Assembly: GCA_046635845.1 (NCBI GenBank)
Contig: JAQQXN010000001.1
Reading direction: 5' to 3' (one strand)
Length of the DNA: 64,000 nt
Origin: UBA168 sp011055275
Lineage (GTDB): Archaea > Thermoproteota > Thermoprotei_A > Marsarchaeales > UBA168
Each line of letters opens with the position of its first letter. Within the stretch, counting starts at the first letter, position 1. The position numbers and the translations under genes are program-made. Of this stretch, positions 25,132-33,032 are shown in pieces. A model generated the notes under the pieces. It was not told where the DNA came from. It did not search any database and saw only the letters and a program-made list of their open reading frames with translations.

Positions 25132-25514
25132 GATTTAGCATTGAGAAAGCGATCAGCTACTCGCTTATAACCGGGGTAATGGTCAGCTCTGGCCTAATAA
25201 TCTTGGGCTTGGCCCTTATATTCGCCCAAGGAGGCGCAGGCCCTTACGGATTTGCTCAGATAAGTTCGTTTACGTCTGCGGTGAACTCGAAAACGTTTGG
25301 AGTTAACGAAGTATTCAGCGGTTTGAGCGCTTTCAACGGCATATCTTACATATACTTGGGAATAATGGTCCTTATAGTTACACCAATAATGAGGGTTATA
25401 CTGCTGATATTTCAATTCTTATATGAGCGCAATAGGCTTTATTTCGTAATATCGGTGATAGTGCTTTTTAATATGTTGTTCGCCCTCTTACTTCTTCCTA
25501 GATTTATATCTTGA
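25128..25514 (+). CDS. DUF1634 membrane protein, TauE partner
   Basis: This 128-residue protein has three hydrophobic helices (about residues 8-32, 68-92 and 102-124) and matches DUF1634, a family almost always next to TauE/SafE permeases. A periplasmic-facing loop with GPYGFAQISSFTSAVNSKTF separates helices 1 and 2. It probably forms a subunit or accessory of the upstream permease. The ATG at 25128 overlaps the TGA of the permease gene (ATGA), giving translational coupling; an in-frame start at 25119 is also open. Confidence 0.8.
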   Translation: MRFSIEKAISYSLITGVMVSSGLIILGLALIFAQGGAGPYGFAQISSFTSAVNSKTFGVNEVFSGLSAFNGISYIYLGIMVLIVTPIMRVILLIFQFLYERNRLYFVISVIVLFNMLFALLLLPRFIS

Positions 25515-25573
25515 TGAGCGGGTTAGTGGCTCAGGCTTTTAGAGCGAGGCTTACCCACCTCCATAATTAAATT

Positions 25574-25640
25574 GTCGGTCCGCTAAAGCGGGAAGCCTTC
25601 CGTTAGGATGGAATCACTTAGTGCGGGAGGCGGAGCCGCA
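25574..25640 (+). ncRNA. Possible IS605 omega-RNA-like hairpin fragment
   Basis: Consecutive hairpins CCGCTAAAGCGG, with trailing GAAGCC, and TTCCGTTAGGATGGAA resemble the paired stems near the 3' end of TnpB guide RNAs. There is no tnpB gene beside it. This is a weak, pattern-based call; a tRNA or riboswitch is not indicated. Confidence 0.25.
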
Positions 25641-25763
25641 TAGCGTTTCCTTAAACGCTGTGATTTGTAACGCGTGATCGTCGCTAGGGCGCGCTTCAGC
25701 GTTGCCTGTGCGTCGTGCCCGTTTTAATGTAAGCTTTTATAGTCCGTATCGGGTAAAATCGAC

Positions 25764-26645
25764 ATGCCGATAATAGAGGCAAAACGTCTGAGGAAGCGCT
25801 ACGGCAGCTTCGAGGCGCTCAAGGGCATCGACTTCGAGGTCCAGGAGGGAAAGGTCGTTGCCCTTGTGGGTCCCAACGGTGCAGGCAAAACAACGACCCT
25901 TAAGATACTTTCCGGTTTTCTGAGGCCAACCGAGGGGAAAGTCTCCATAATGGGAAAGGATCCGTGGAGCCATCCGGAGCTCAAGAAGGACGTGGCATAC
26001 ATACTGGATAGGCCAAACTTCCCGCCTCACGTTAAGGTTAAGGACTTCTTGAAGGAGGCCGCCCTCATGGTTGGAGAGGCGCCGGACGTGGGAGAGGAGT
26101 ACCTAAAGGCTCTTGGACTTCAAGAGTACGCGCAGAGGAGTTTCTCGAAGCTGTCAGCAGGAAACATGCAGAAGTTCGCCATAGCGGTTGCGCTATTGAG
26201 AAGGCCGAAGCTCGTGGTCGCCGACGAGCCTTCATCAAACTTGGATCCCGGCGCAAGAGCACAGCTCTACGACCTTATCATCAAGTTGAGGAAGGAGAAC
26301 GGCACCACCTTCTTCATATCCTCGCACGTCTTGACGGAAATGGAGAAGGTTGCAGACGAGGTCATAATAATGGCGGAGGGCCAGATCAAGGCCCAAGCGC
26401 CGTTGGGTCAGCTTGCCTCGTCGCTCAGCGGTAGCTCCTTCAGGATAACCACGGATAAGCCGGAGCTGCTTGCTGAGGCGCTCAAGGGCCAAGTCGTCGA
26501 AGGAAAAGTCATGATCGGCGAGCAATCGGCAAGCCTCAGCACCATCGATGAGGCGGCGAAGAGGGTTGGCGCTAAGATTATCTCGGTGGAGCGGGTTGGT
26601 TCGTCTCTCGATGAGATATTCAAGAAGCTGGTGGGAGAAGAATGA
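25764..26645 (+). CDS. ABC transporter ATP-binding protein
   Basis: This 293-residue ATPase of the ABC-2/drug and polysaccharide export type has Walker A GPNGAGKTTT (residues 36-45), signature LSAGNMQK, Walker B LVVADEPSSNLD and the switch His in ISSHVLTEME. The C-terminal 80 residues form the extra domain found in CcmA/DrrA-like subunits. It energises the permease encoded next, with an ATGA overlap. TATA-like CTTTTATAG at 25734-25742 is centred 26 nt before the ATG. Substrate is unknown. Confidence 0.92.
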   Translation: MPIIEAKRLRKRYGSFEALKGIDFEVQEGKVVALVGPNGAGKTTTLKILSGFLRPTEGKVSIMGKDPWSHPELKKDVAYILDRPNFPPHVKVKDFLKEAALMVGEAPDVGEEYLKALGLQEYAQRSFSKLSAGNMQKFAIAVALLRRPKLVVADEPSSNLDPGARAQLYDLIIKLRKENGTTFFISSHVLTEMEKVADEVIIMAEGQIKAQAPLGQLASSLSGSSFRITTDKPELLAEALKGQVVEGKVMIGEQSASLSTIDEAAKRVGAKIISVERVGSSLDEIFKKLVGEE

Positions 26646-27415
26646 GCGCGTTTTGGAGGTTTCTAAAGCTTAGCGTGCAGGAGGACTACAGGATGCCCAT
26701 TGCGGAGCTTTTCGCCTTCCTGATGGCCTTGGCTCCCCTTACCCTTTACGCGTCTGGGGTTAACTACGCGGTGCTGAAGGGATCAGCGGCCTTCTCGTTC
26801 CTCTCCTCGGCGCTTGGCTTGGCTGGCTTTCTCTTCCTGATACTCATACTGAAGAACGTCTCCTTCGGGATTGGGGCCGACCTCGAGAAGGGGATAACAA
26901 ACACTTTCCTGACTTTCCCCATGAGCAGGGCCAAGTACTTGGCGGCAAAGCTGGTCTCGGGCGCTCTTATCCCCTTTGTCATGTTCATGGTCGCCCCTCT
27001 TCCGGTGGCGCTCGCTTTCGCGCCTCACTTCTCGGACTGGGTAGTGCTCCTGCTCTACTGGGGAGTAGAGGCCTCTGGAATGATGGTGATAATAGGGCTC
27101 ATGGTTCTGGTGGCGCTTGCCACGAAGAAGGGCTCAACGTCCCTGATCGCTGGACTTGCCCTTTACTTCGGATCGGAGTTCGCGAACGCCTTTGCCATAT
27201 TCTACGCGGAGAGAGGCAACGCAGATCTCTTCTACGTTCTTTCCGTTCTCAACCCTTTAGAGTTGTGGACGGCACACTACAGTAGGATGTTTAGGTCATT
27301 CTCGATCTCGGTCAGCGCGACCACTGCGGCAGCTCTGACGGCCACCTCGGCGGCGCTGGGCGTGGCGCTGCTGATAATAGCCTTTATGACCTTTGATAGG
27401 GTGATCGACCTTTGA
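26642..27415 (+). CDS. ABC-2 type transporter permease
   Basis: This 257-residue protein has six hydrophobic helices, as in ABC-2 permeases, and a cytoplasmic coupling-helix region DLEKGITNTFLTFPMSRAKY between helices 2 and 3, a typical family sequence (GTxxxLLTxPxSRxxx). It overlaps the ATPase gene by 4 nt and the next gene by 4 nt, so the three products probably form one complex. It may export a lipid, peptide or drug, or insert a membrane component. Confidence 0.88.
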   Translation: MSAFWRFLKLSVQEDYRMPIAELFAFLMALAPLTLYASGVNYAVLKGSAAFSFLSSALGLAGFLFLILILKNVSFGIGADLEKGITNTFLTFPMSRAKYLAAKLVSGALIPFVMFMVAPLPVALAFAPHFSDWVVLLLYWGVEASGMMVIIGLMVLVALATKKGSTSLIAGLALYFGSEFANAFAIFYAERGNADLFYVLSVLNPLELWTAHYSRMFRSFSISVSATTAAALTATSAALGVALLIIAFMTFDRVIDL

Positions 27416-28017
27416 ACTACAGGTACGGCCTGATCGTCATGATGGTTGCGCTTCCGCTGATATTGGCATCGCAGCTTCCAACTTACACCGTTTCGTCGGC
27501 AAGGGTGTCCGCGACGCTGGCGCCGGGAGATCTGAAGGCTCTTGGAGGGCTCGGATTTAACTATAACACCTCGGAGGCGGTAATAGAAGCGAATGCCACC
27601 CAGGTCAGCGGAGGCTTTGAGCTGATGATCTTTAATGGGAGTAACGTGTTGCTGATTGGACCTCCCTCGAATTTCAGCGGCTTTGTCTACAATAGCACCT
27701 TACCATCGGCCGCGTCAAGGCCAGCGAGCTACAATGGCATCTCTACTATTGCCGTCGAGTCCTTGGCGAACCTCAAGCCCATCATAAAGCAACAGCTTTC
27801 AGGAGGAAAGGTCAGTTACGTGAAGGTTACGCCCAGCTACAAGCTCTCCTCGATGTGGGTGGTCGTTAACTCAACGGATGCGAGCGGAAAGCTGACCGCG
27901 GTCATGACGACTCAGACCCTTCCGGTACCTTCGTACTACCTCTCGGCCGGTCTCTCCCTCCTCTTGATCGGTCTGATCCTCTTCGTGATGGGTTTGCTTA
28001 CAAGTCATAGGCGCTGA
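27412..28017 (+). CDS. Membrane-anchored extracytoplasmic protein of the ABC operon
   Basis: No family is recognised. The 201-residue product has an N-terminal hydrophobic helix (about 6-22), a beta-rich domain of roughly 150 residues with several N-glycosylation-type sequons (NTS, NAT, NGS, NFS, NST), and a C-terminal helix (about 178-197) ending in a basic tail. This topology places the central domain outside the cell. The TTG start at 27412 overlaps the permease TGA. Role as an accessory or substrate-handling part of the ABC transporter is inferred from coupling only. Confidence 0.7.
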   Translation: MNYRYGLIVMMVALPLILASQLPTYTVSSARVSATLAPGDLKALGGLGFNYNTSEAVIEANATQVSGGFELMIFNGSNVLLIGPPSNFSGFVYNSTLPSAASRPASYNGISTIAVESLANLKPIIKQQLSGGKVSYVKVTPSYKLSSMWVVVNSTDASGKLTAVMTTQTLPVPSYYLSAGLSLLLIGLILFVMGLLTSHRR

Positions 28018-28029
28018 GGTGACCTCGCC

Positions 28030-28662
28030 TTGTCGCTTCCCGACGGAGCGATAGTGATGTGCGGAGGAAAAGCGGAGAGGTTCGGCGGAAGGGACAAGGG
28101 CTGCATTTTCTTTCACGGCAAGCCCCTTGCGGAGAGGGTTGCGGAAGCGCTTAGGAGGTCGGGACTTAGCGTTCTGTTTGCTTTCTCCATTAGGACCGCG
28201 TGCTCGGCCGCTTACGCGAGTATGGTGGATGGCGTTAGCCTTCTGGAGACCCCCGGAGAAGGATACGTGGCCGACCTAAGATACGTTGCGAAATGGGCAT
28301 CATCTCACGTGGGTTGGAGGAGAGCGCTCGTGGTGGGATGCGACATGCCCCTGTTCACCAAAGAAGTTACCCGCAAGCTCCTCGAGATGATGAAGGACGT
28401 GGAGGGACCTGTGGTTAACGTGGTGGTGAGCGGAAAGGAGCTTTCCTCTCTCGGCTTCGACGTCAAGGAGAGCGAACCCGTGACCTCCGTGAGCCTCATA
28501 GACCTTCTGGAGCTTTCGCTCTCTCCTCCCGACGTCGAGCTGCGGTGGGAAAGCTTGATCTACTCTCCGGCCCAGGAGGTCTGGGACTGCGACGATCAAA
28601 AATCCCTTGAGGTTTTTGAATCCCTCTGGAAAGCTCAGGGGGAGAAGGGAATGACCTCGTAG
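28030..28662 (+). CDS. CobY/MobA-like nucleotidyltransferase
   Basis: This is a 210-residue GT-A-type nucleotidyltransferase. The loop CGGKAERFGGRDKG fits the GGxxxRxGxxK motif of MobA and CobY; TPGEGYVADLRYV resembles the segment TSGKGYxEDL in archaeal CobY, GTP:adenosylcobinamide-phosphate guanylyltransferase; and VVGCDMPLF carries the metal-binding Asp. A CobY role would fit the CobQ-CobS fusion at the end of the window, since CobY makes the substrate of CobS. MobA (molybdopterin guanylyltransferase) is the alternative. It starts with TTG at 28030, 12 nt after the ABC operon, and its end overlaps the convergent mutarotase gene by 28 nt. Confidence 0.75.
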   Translation: MSLPDGAIVMCGGKAERFGGRDKGCIFFHGKPLAERVAEALRRSGLSVLFAFSIRTACSAAYASMVDGVSLLETPGEGYVADLRYVAKWASSHVGWRRALVVGCDMPLFTKEVTRKLLEMMKDVEGPVVNVVVSGKELSSLGFDVKESEPVTSVSLIDLLELSLSPPDVELRWESLIYSPAQEVWDCDDQKSLEVFESLWKAQGEKGMTS

Positions 28663-29564
28663 GTGGCTTCAAACCTCTCTTTGGGCTTGAGCACCTTAAG
28701 CCCTATGCCGTTGTTGAACGCGTTGCCAATAGCGGTCATTGGCTCTATGGCTATGGAATCGCGCGACGGTGGGGTGTAGATCTGGACGTATGGGTTCTCG
28801 TTAAGCTTGACCTTTATCCCTTTCCTCCTCCCATAGAGCTTCACATCACCCTCCGCCACGTAACACTCGTCGAAGGCCCTAGGGCCTATTTTTCCGGTGA
28901 AGCTTACGTCTTCTAGTTCTCCCGTTGGTATGAGGTCTACCGCCTTGAACCTCCCTTTTGACTTGCCCTCGAGGGTCCACTCCTCAAGCTTTCCGTCCAC
29001 CAGGAAGTAGGGATGGGTTCCCATGGTCACTGGCATCTCTGACTTTCCAGAGTTCGTTACGGTGAGCCTAACCCAGAGCCCGTCCTTGGATATCGAGTAC
29101 TCGGCCTCTGAGGTGAACTTAAACGGGTAGCCCGCATCGCAGGCGAAGTCGTATGAAAAGACGACGCCGGCCCCGCTCCTTGGGGCCCTGCTCGCCCCTT
29201 TTTCTCCAAAGAGGTAATCAGATCCCTTGTATATGGCCTTTATCTTCCATTCCCTTTCGGTTAAGAAGCCGTGCAGCGCGTTCCCCCTGGCTACCTCGTT
29301 TATGGGAAGTTGGAACGACCTTCCCTGGAAGGTATAGAGTCCTCCCTTCACCCTGTTGGCGAAGGGAATGAGGACCGCGCATCCAGCTCCCGTGGCATGG
29401 GACTCGAGCTCCTCGGGCGTCCTATGCCCCCTTATGTGCTCAAAGCCATCGAAGAGGAAGGAGTTGAGGTTGGCTCCGAGGTCTAAGGCCGTTAAGGAAA
29501 GCCCTTTTTCCAGCTCCGCGGTGACAGCCGAATGGGTGCCAAACTCCCTTACCAGCTCTTGCAT
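28635..29564 (-). CDS. Aldose 1-epimerase (mutarotase) family protein
   Basis: This 309-residue beta-sandwich enzyme of the galactose mutarotase family interconverts alpha and beta anomers of hexoses or of sugar phosphates. Key residues are visible: His in NALHGFLTEREW, the catalytic His in GTHPYFLVDG, and Glu in IAIEPMTAIGNAFN. Length is normal. TATA-like CCTATAAC (minus strand GTTATAGG, 29584-29591) is about 24 nt from the start at 29564. It may help channel glucose from the glucoamylase into metabolism, but it is not linked in an operon. Confidence 0.88.
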   Translation of the reverse strand: MQELVREFGTHSAVTAELEKGLSLTALDLGANLNSFLFDGFEHIRGHRTPEELESHATGAGCAVLIPFANRVKGGLYTFQGRSFQLPINEVARGNALHGFLTEREWKIKAIYKGSDYLFGEKGASRAPRSGAGVVFSYDFACDAGYPFKFTSEAEYSISKDGLWVRLTVTNSGKSEMPVTMGTHPYFLVDGKLEEWTLEGKSKGRFKAVDLIPTGELEDVSFTGKIGPRAFDECYVAEGDVKLYGRRKGIKVKLNENPYVQIYTPPSRDSIAIEPMTAIGNAFNNGIGLKVLKPKERFEATYEVIPFSP

Positions 29565-29602
29565 ATGTCCAAATCGGGAAGCCCTATAACCCTATCGCGC
29601 CT

Positions 29603-30079
29603 TCAGAAGAGGGCGCGAAGCCTTGCAAAGAAGCCCTTCTTCTTCTGGGGTTGAGGGGCTGGATCCTGATCTACCTGCGCGGATTGTGGGGCCTGTGCCG
29701 TTATGATAGGAGAACTCTCGGCTTGGGAAGGCGCCGGCGAGCCCGTTTGTGCGGCCGGGGCCGTGGATACCGTCGCCGCGACCGATGCCGAAGGAGCCGC
29801 GGCCAAGGGGGAAGGCTGCGGAGATGCTATGCTTGCCGGAGGGGGATTCGCGGGGACCTCTTGTTTTGGTGCTAGGATCTCCTCCCCCTTCTGGGTGACG
29901 AAAAGCGCGGTGGCCCTTCCCTTCCCTTGCTTCTTCTCAACAAAACCCAGTTCCTCGAGCGACTTGATTATTGTCGCGATGACGGGGCGAGAAACGTTGA
30001 GGTACCTCTGCACGTCGCTCACCTTGCATCCTGGGTTTTGTTTAATGTAGTTTAACGCTTCCGTCGATTTTTCTTCCAT
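29603..30079 (-). CDS. Winged-helix protein with Pro/Ala-rich linker and basic amphipathic tail
   Basis: Residues 1-72 form a winged helix-turn-helix of the MarR/ArsR type: CKVSDVQRYLNVSRPVIATI, IKSLEELGFVEKKQGKGR and FVTQKGEEIL. Residues 73-143 are a low-complexity linker rich in Pro, Ala, Ser and Gln. The last residues KKKGFFARLRALF form a short basic amphipathic helix, the kind that can bind a membrane surface or a protein partner. The combination suggests a DNA-binding protein tethered to something else; no family name is known to me. TATA-like ATTTATACC on this strand (30101-30109) is 26 nt upstream of the ATG. Confidence 0.7.
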   Translation of the reverse strand: MEEKSTEALNYIKQNPGCKVSDVQRYLNVSRPVIATIIKSLEELGFVEKKQGKGRATALFVTQKGEEILAPKQEVPANPPPASIASPQPSPLAAAPSASVAATVSTAPAAQTGSPAPSQAESSPIITAQAPQSAQVDQDPAPQPQKKKGFFARLRALF

Positions 30080-30199
30080 TTCAATGTTTTAGCCGTTCCC
30101 GGTATAAATATGCATCGCTGAAAGAAATGCATTGTAAATCATTGCGTAAATGCGAGCATCGCGCGGCTTACGCTTAAATCCGTACTTAAGGGGTTTCTC

Positions 30200-30967
30200 A
30201 TGGAAGTATTGGTTCTGGGATCTGGTGGGACGGCGCCCTCGGGTACCAGGGCGTGCACTTCTTTTCTGGTTGATCGCTCGGTTCTCGTCGACGTGGGACC
30301 TGGCTCTGTTTTGAACATGAGGAAGTTCGGTGTAAACGTGAAGGACATAACTGCTGTGCTAGTGACGCACATGCATGGGGATCACGTCTTCGACTTCGCA
30401 GCCCTATTGTGGGCCATGGCAGCTGACGGAAGGAGGGAGCCTCTGGACGTGTTTGGACCGCAAGGGATATCACAAGCCATTGACTTCTTGAGGGTTGGTC
30501 CACTTGCGCCTGCCTTTATGCCTAGGAACTTCGTGACCTTTCCGTTAGAGGTGCACGAACTGAAGCCCGGCGCCTCTTTTTCCGTGAAGGAGCTTTCTGT
30601 GGTGACGGCGGCGGGCGAGCACCCCGTTCCTGACTTGGCTTACAGGATATCTGACGGGAGCAAGGCAATTGCCTGTTCGGGCGACACTGGTCCCTCTGAT
30701 TCGGTGGCGAAGTTGGCTCGGGGTTGCGACATGTTAATTCATGAGAGCACGTTTTTAAAAGGAGAAGAGGCGGCCGCCAGAAGTACCGGTCACAGCACGG
30801 CGTTCGAGGCAGGACAGGTCGCAGTCAAAGCGGGCGTCAAGCTTCTACTTCTCAATCACGTGGCCCCTAGGCTTGCCGGCAGGGAGGATGAGATTGTGGC
30901 GGAGGCGTCTGGAGGGGGCATGAGAACGATCGTGGCATATGACGGACTTTCGATTCAACTCGAGTAG
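30200..30967 (+). CDS. Metallo-beta-lactamase fold hydrolase, RNase Z-like
   Basis: This 255-residue MBL-fold protein resembles RNase Z/ElaC-type hydrolases. Metal ligands are in HMHGDH (His57, His59, Asp61, His62), GEHPVPDLAYRI, SGDTGPSD and, near the C-terminus, LLNHVAPR. The DVGPGSVLNM start is typical of RNase Z and arylsulfatase-like MBL proteins. No flexible arm for tRNA binding is evident, so tRNA 3' processing is possible but not certain. TATA-like CTTAAATCC at 30172-30180 gives a leaderless ATG at 30200. Confidence 0.85.
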   Translation: MEVLVLGSGGTAPSGTRACTSFLVDRSVLVDVGPGSVLNMRKFGVNVKDITAVLVTHMHGDHVFDFAALLWAMAADGRREPLDVFGPQGISQAIDFLRVGPLAPAFMPRNFVTFPLEVHELKPGASFSVKELSVVTAAGEHPVPDLAYRISDGSKAIACSGDTGPSDSVAKLARGCDMLIHESTFLKGEEAAARSTGHSTAFEAGQVAVKAGVKLLLLNHVAPRLAGREDEIVAEASGGGMRTIVAYDGLSIQLE

Positions 30968-31045
30968 GGGTATCCTTACCCGCACAGAAGGAGACTTCTG
31001 AAACCGTAATCCCAAAGAAGTTAAATACCCCGTAAGGGAAAGGTT

Positions 31046-31663
31046 ATGGGTTGGAGAGGCGGGCCTTACTGGGGAGGAAACTGGGGCAACGTTGGCCCCT
31101 TTTCAGTGCAGGAAATAATCAATATAGTCATAGCTTGGCTTGTGCTTGGCTTCGCCTTTGCTGATAGCTTGTCAGCGGGCGCCATAGCGCTCTCCCTCTC
31201 CACGTGGGGCCTGGCTTTCCTTTTTCACGAGATGTCTCACAAGTTTGCCGCCAGGCACTTTGGAAGGTGGGCCGAGTTCAGGCTTTGGTGGTGGGGATTG
31301 CTTCTCACGGCTTTCCTCGCGGCCATCCGCAGCCCCATACTGTTCGCCGCGCCAGGTGCCGTTTACATAGCTCAGGCCTACGGGTGGGATTACGGGAGCA
31401 TAAGGAGGGAGAACGGAATAATAGCTTTGGCGGGGCCAGCAGCCAACGCGCTCCTAGCCGCTGTCTCCTTCCCTCTTGTGCTGCTTGGCGTTGCTCCCGC
31501 TTTCACCTCGACCTTGTTCCTGGTCAACGTGTGGCTTGGAGCTTTTAACATGATCCCGATACCCCCTCTTGACGGCTCAAAGGTCTTTGCCTGGAGTAGG
31601 CTTTACTGGGCGATTTTTGCCGCTGCGCTTTTCATCCCGATGATAGCGCTTTTCGTTATTTGA
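31046..31663 (+). CDS. M50-family intramembrane metalloprotease
   Basis: This 205-residue membrane protein of the site-2 protease (M50) family has about five helices. The zinc site HEMSHKFAARH (His61, Glu62, His65) lies in a helix, and the second family motif NMIPIPPLDGSKVF gives the Asp ligand. Such proteases cut substrates within the membrane, often anti-sigma factors or membrane-bound regulators. It is short and lacks a PDZ domain. TATA-like GTTAAATAC at 31020-31028 gives a leaderless ATG at 31046. Confidence 0.9.
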   Translation: MGWRGGPYWGGNWGNVGPFSVQEIINIVIAWLVLGFAFADSLSAGAIALSLSTWGLAFLFHEMSHKFAARHFGRWAEFRLWWWGLLLTAFLAAIRSPILFAAPGAVYIAQAYGWDYGSIRRENGIIALAGPAANALLAAVSFPLVLLGVAPAFTSTLFLVNVWLGAFNMIPIPPLDGSKVFAWSRLYWAIFAAALFIPMIALFVI

Positions 31664-31731
31664 CGAGAGGGCGAGAATGCCTGGAAATAAATTAGAAATA
31701 AAAAGGTTAAAAGCGACCCCGTGAAGAATTT

Positions 31732-32562
31732 ATGAGCAAGTGCCCTTTCTGCGGAAAAGAGCTTCCATCTGACGATCTTTGGTACTGCCCCTACTGCGGC
31801 TCAAGGCTAAGGGATGCCAGCGGCAACAGGCTATTTCCCGTGACGCAACCGCCGAGCGATCAGACAAGCCAGCAATCGGCACCGGCATCGACACCGGAAC
31901 CTGGATCAGGATCAGCACCAGCACCAGCACCGGAGCCAGTGACTGTACCTCCTTCAAACCAGGAGGTGTCACGGCCCGGAAGCCAGGGAGGCAAGCGCTG
32001 GCATGATTACTTCAAGGAGGCCTTTCAGGAGCTCACCAAAAGGGAAAGGTTGCTTTGGTTTCTCATAATATTTGAGTTCTTGGTTATAGCCACAATGATA
32101 GGAGCTGGGCAGCCGGTGCCTACGTCTCAGGCAACTGGTCTTGTGAAAAGCCTTAACGCGTCTATACCGTACTCCAGCGGAAAAGAGGCCATAGCCCTAT
32201 CCATATTCAAGAACAACTACTACTTGGCACTACTTATGGATATTCCCCTGGCCGGTCCGGTCATGGCAACTTACGTTTCGTTTAACACAGGATACATGAT
32301 GTCCGCGCAGGCAATTGTTTACTCGAACCAGACGAGTGTAGCGTTTACCGGCACGGACAGGTTTCTCAGCCTTATGGTGCTTCCCATATTCTGGCTGGAA
32401 TTCGTGTGCTACACGGCGGCGGTGCTTGAGAGCCTTTACCTTTTGGTATCGCTTTTCACCAAGCGCTTTACGAAGGAGCTGTTCACAGCCATAATAGTTA
32501 TAGTTGGAATAACGATCATACTCTTTATAAGCGCACAGTTAGAAGCCTTCGCTTACGTGTGA
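31732..32562 (+). CDS. Zinc-ribbon membrane protein with SpoIIM-like region
   Basis: This 276-residue protein starts with a zinc ribbon (CPFCGKELPSDDLWYCPYCG), followed by a Pro/Ser/Ala-rich linker to about residue 80 and then four or five membrane helices. The membrane part (IFKNNYYLALLMDIPLAGPV, later PIFWLEFVCYTAAVLESLYL) recalls the SpoIIM/DUF95 family, in which a conserved Glu lies in a helix. The zinc ribbon probably faces the cytoplasm and binds a partner. Function is unknown. It ends at a bidirectional T/A-tract terminator shared with the thioredoxin gene. Confidence 0.65.
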   Translation: MSKCPFCGKELPSDDLWYCPYCGSRLRDASGNRLFPVTQPPSDQTSQQSAPASTPEPGSGSAPAPAPEPVTVPPSNQEVSRPGSQGGKRWHDYFKEAFQELTKRERLLWFLIIFEFLVIATMIGAGQPVPTSQATGLVKSLNASIPYSSGKEAIALSIFKNNYYLALLMDIPLAGPVMATYVSFNTGYMMSAQAIVYSNQTSVAFTGTDRFLSLMVLPIFWLEFVCYTAAVLESLYLLVSLFTKRFTKELFTAIIVIVGITIILFISAQLEAFAYV

Positions 32563-32580
32563 TTTTTTTTTAAAAAAAAA
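32563..32580. terminator. Bidirectional T9/A9 terminator
   Basis: A perfect palindrome of nine Ts and nine As lies between two convergent genes. It gives a T-tract to each transcript; the thioredoxin stop codon TAA is built into it. Confidence 0.7.
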
Positions 32581-32989
32581 TTCGCAGGTACTTCTTGAGG
32601 GTATTTTCTATGTAGCTCTTCGGGTACGCACCGACTATCTGATCTACGACCTGGCCATTCTTTATGAAAAGAATCGTTGGAATGCCCTCTATGTAGAACC
32701 TCGTGGCTGTGGCCGGGTTTTCGTCCGTGTTTACTTTAGCGAAGGCTACCCTGTCCCCGTAGACCTTGCTCAACCCCTCGAGTATCGGTGAAACGATCCT
32801 GCAGGGGACGCACCAAGGAGCCCAGAAGTCGACCACGACGTAATCGTGAGAAGCCACGAATGAGTCAAAGGTTTCGTCGGTTAGATCTGTTGGTTTTGTG
32901 TTCTTTGCGGGCTTCGGTTGCTCTGGAGTTGAAATGATTTTCTTCAGAGTTTCCCTCTTTAACCTCTCCAGTTCATCGTCCTCTTCCAT
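32570..32989 (-). CDS. Thioredoxin with N-terminal extension
   Basis: This 139-residue thioredoxin has active site FWAPWCVPC (Cys60, Cys63) and cis-Pro in GIPTILF. About 35 residues before the fold form a charged helix and linker (EDDELERLKRETLKKI), also seen in other archaeal thioredoxins. It reduces protein disulfides in the cytoplasm. I prefer the ATG at 32989 because CCTTAATAAT at 33014-33023 has leaderless spacing; an in-frame TTG at 32995 is also possible. Confidence 0.92.
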   Translation of the reverse strand: MEEDDELERLKRETLKKIISTPEQPKPAKNTKPTDLTDETFDSFVASHDYVVVDFWAPWCVPCRIVSPILEGLSKVYGDRVAFAKVNTDENPATATRFYIEGIPTILFIKNGQVVDQIVGAYPKSYIENTLKKYLRIFF

Positions 32990-33032
32990 CTTCAATTAAA
33001 GCTATAACCCCATTATTAAGGGTTTTATTCGT

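Noticed and set aside
25515..25763. Riboswitch upstream of the ABC operon
   Set aside because: The hairpins lie over 100 nt upstream of a well-placed TATA box, so they would not be in the transcript leader.
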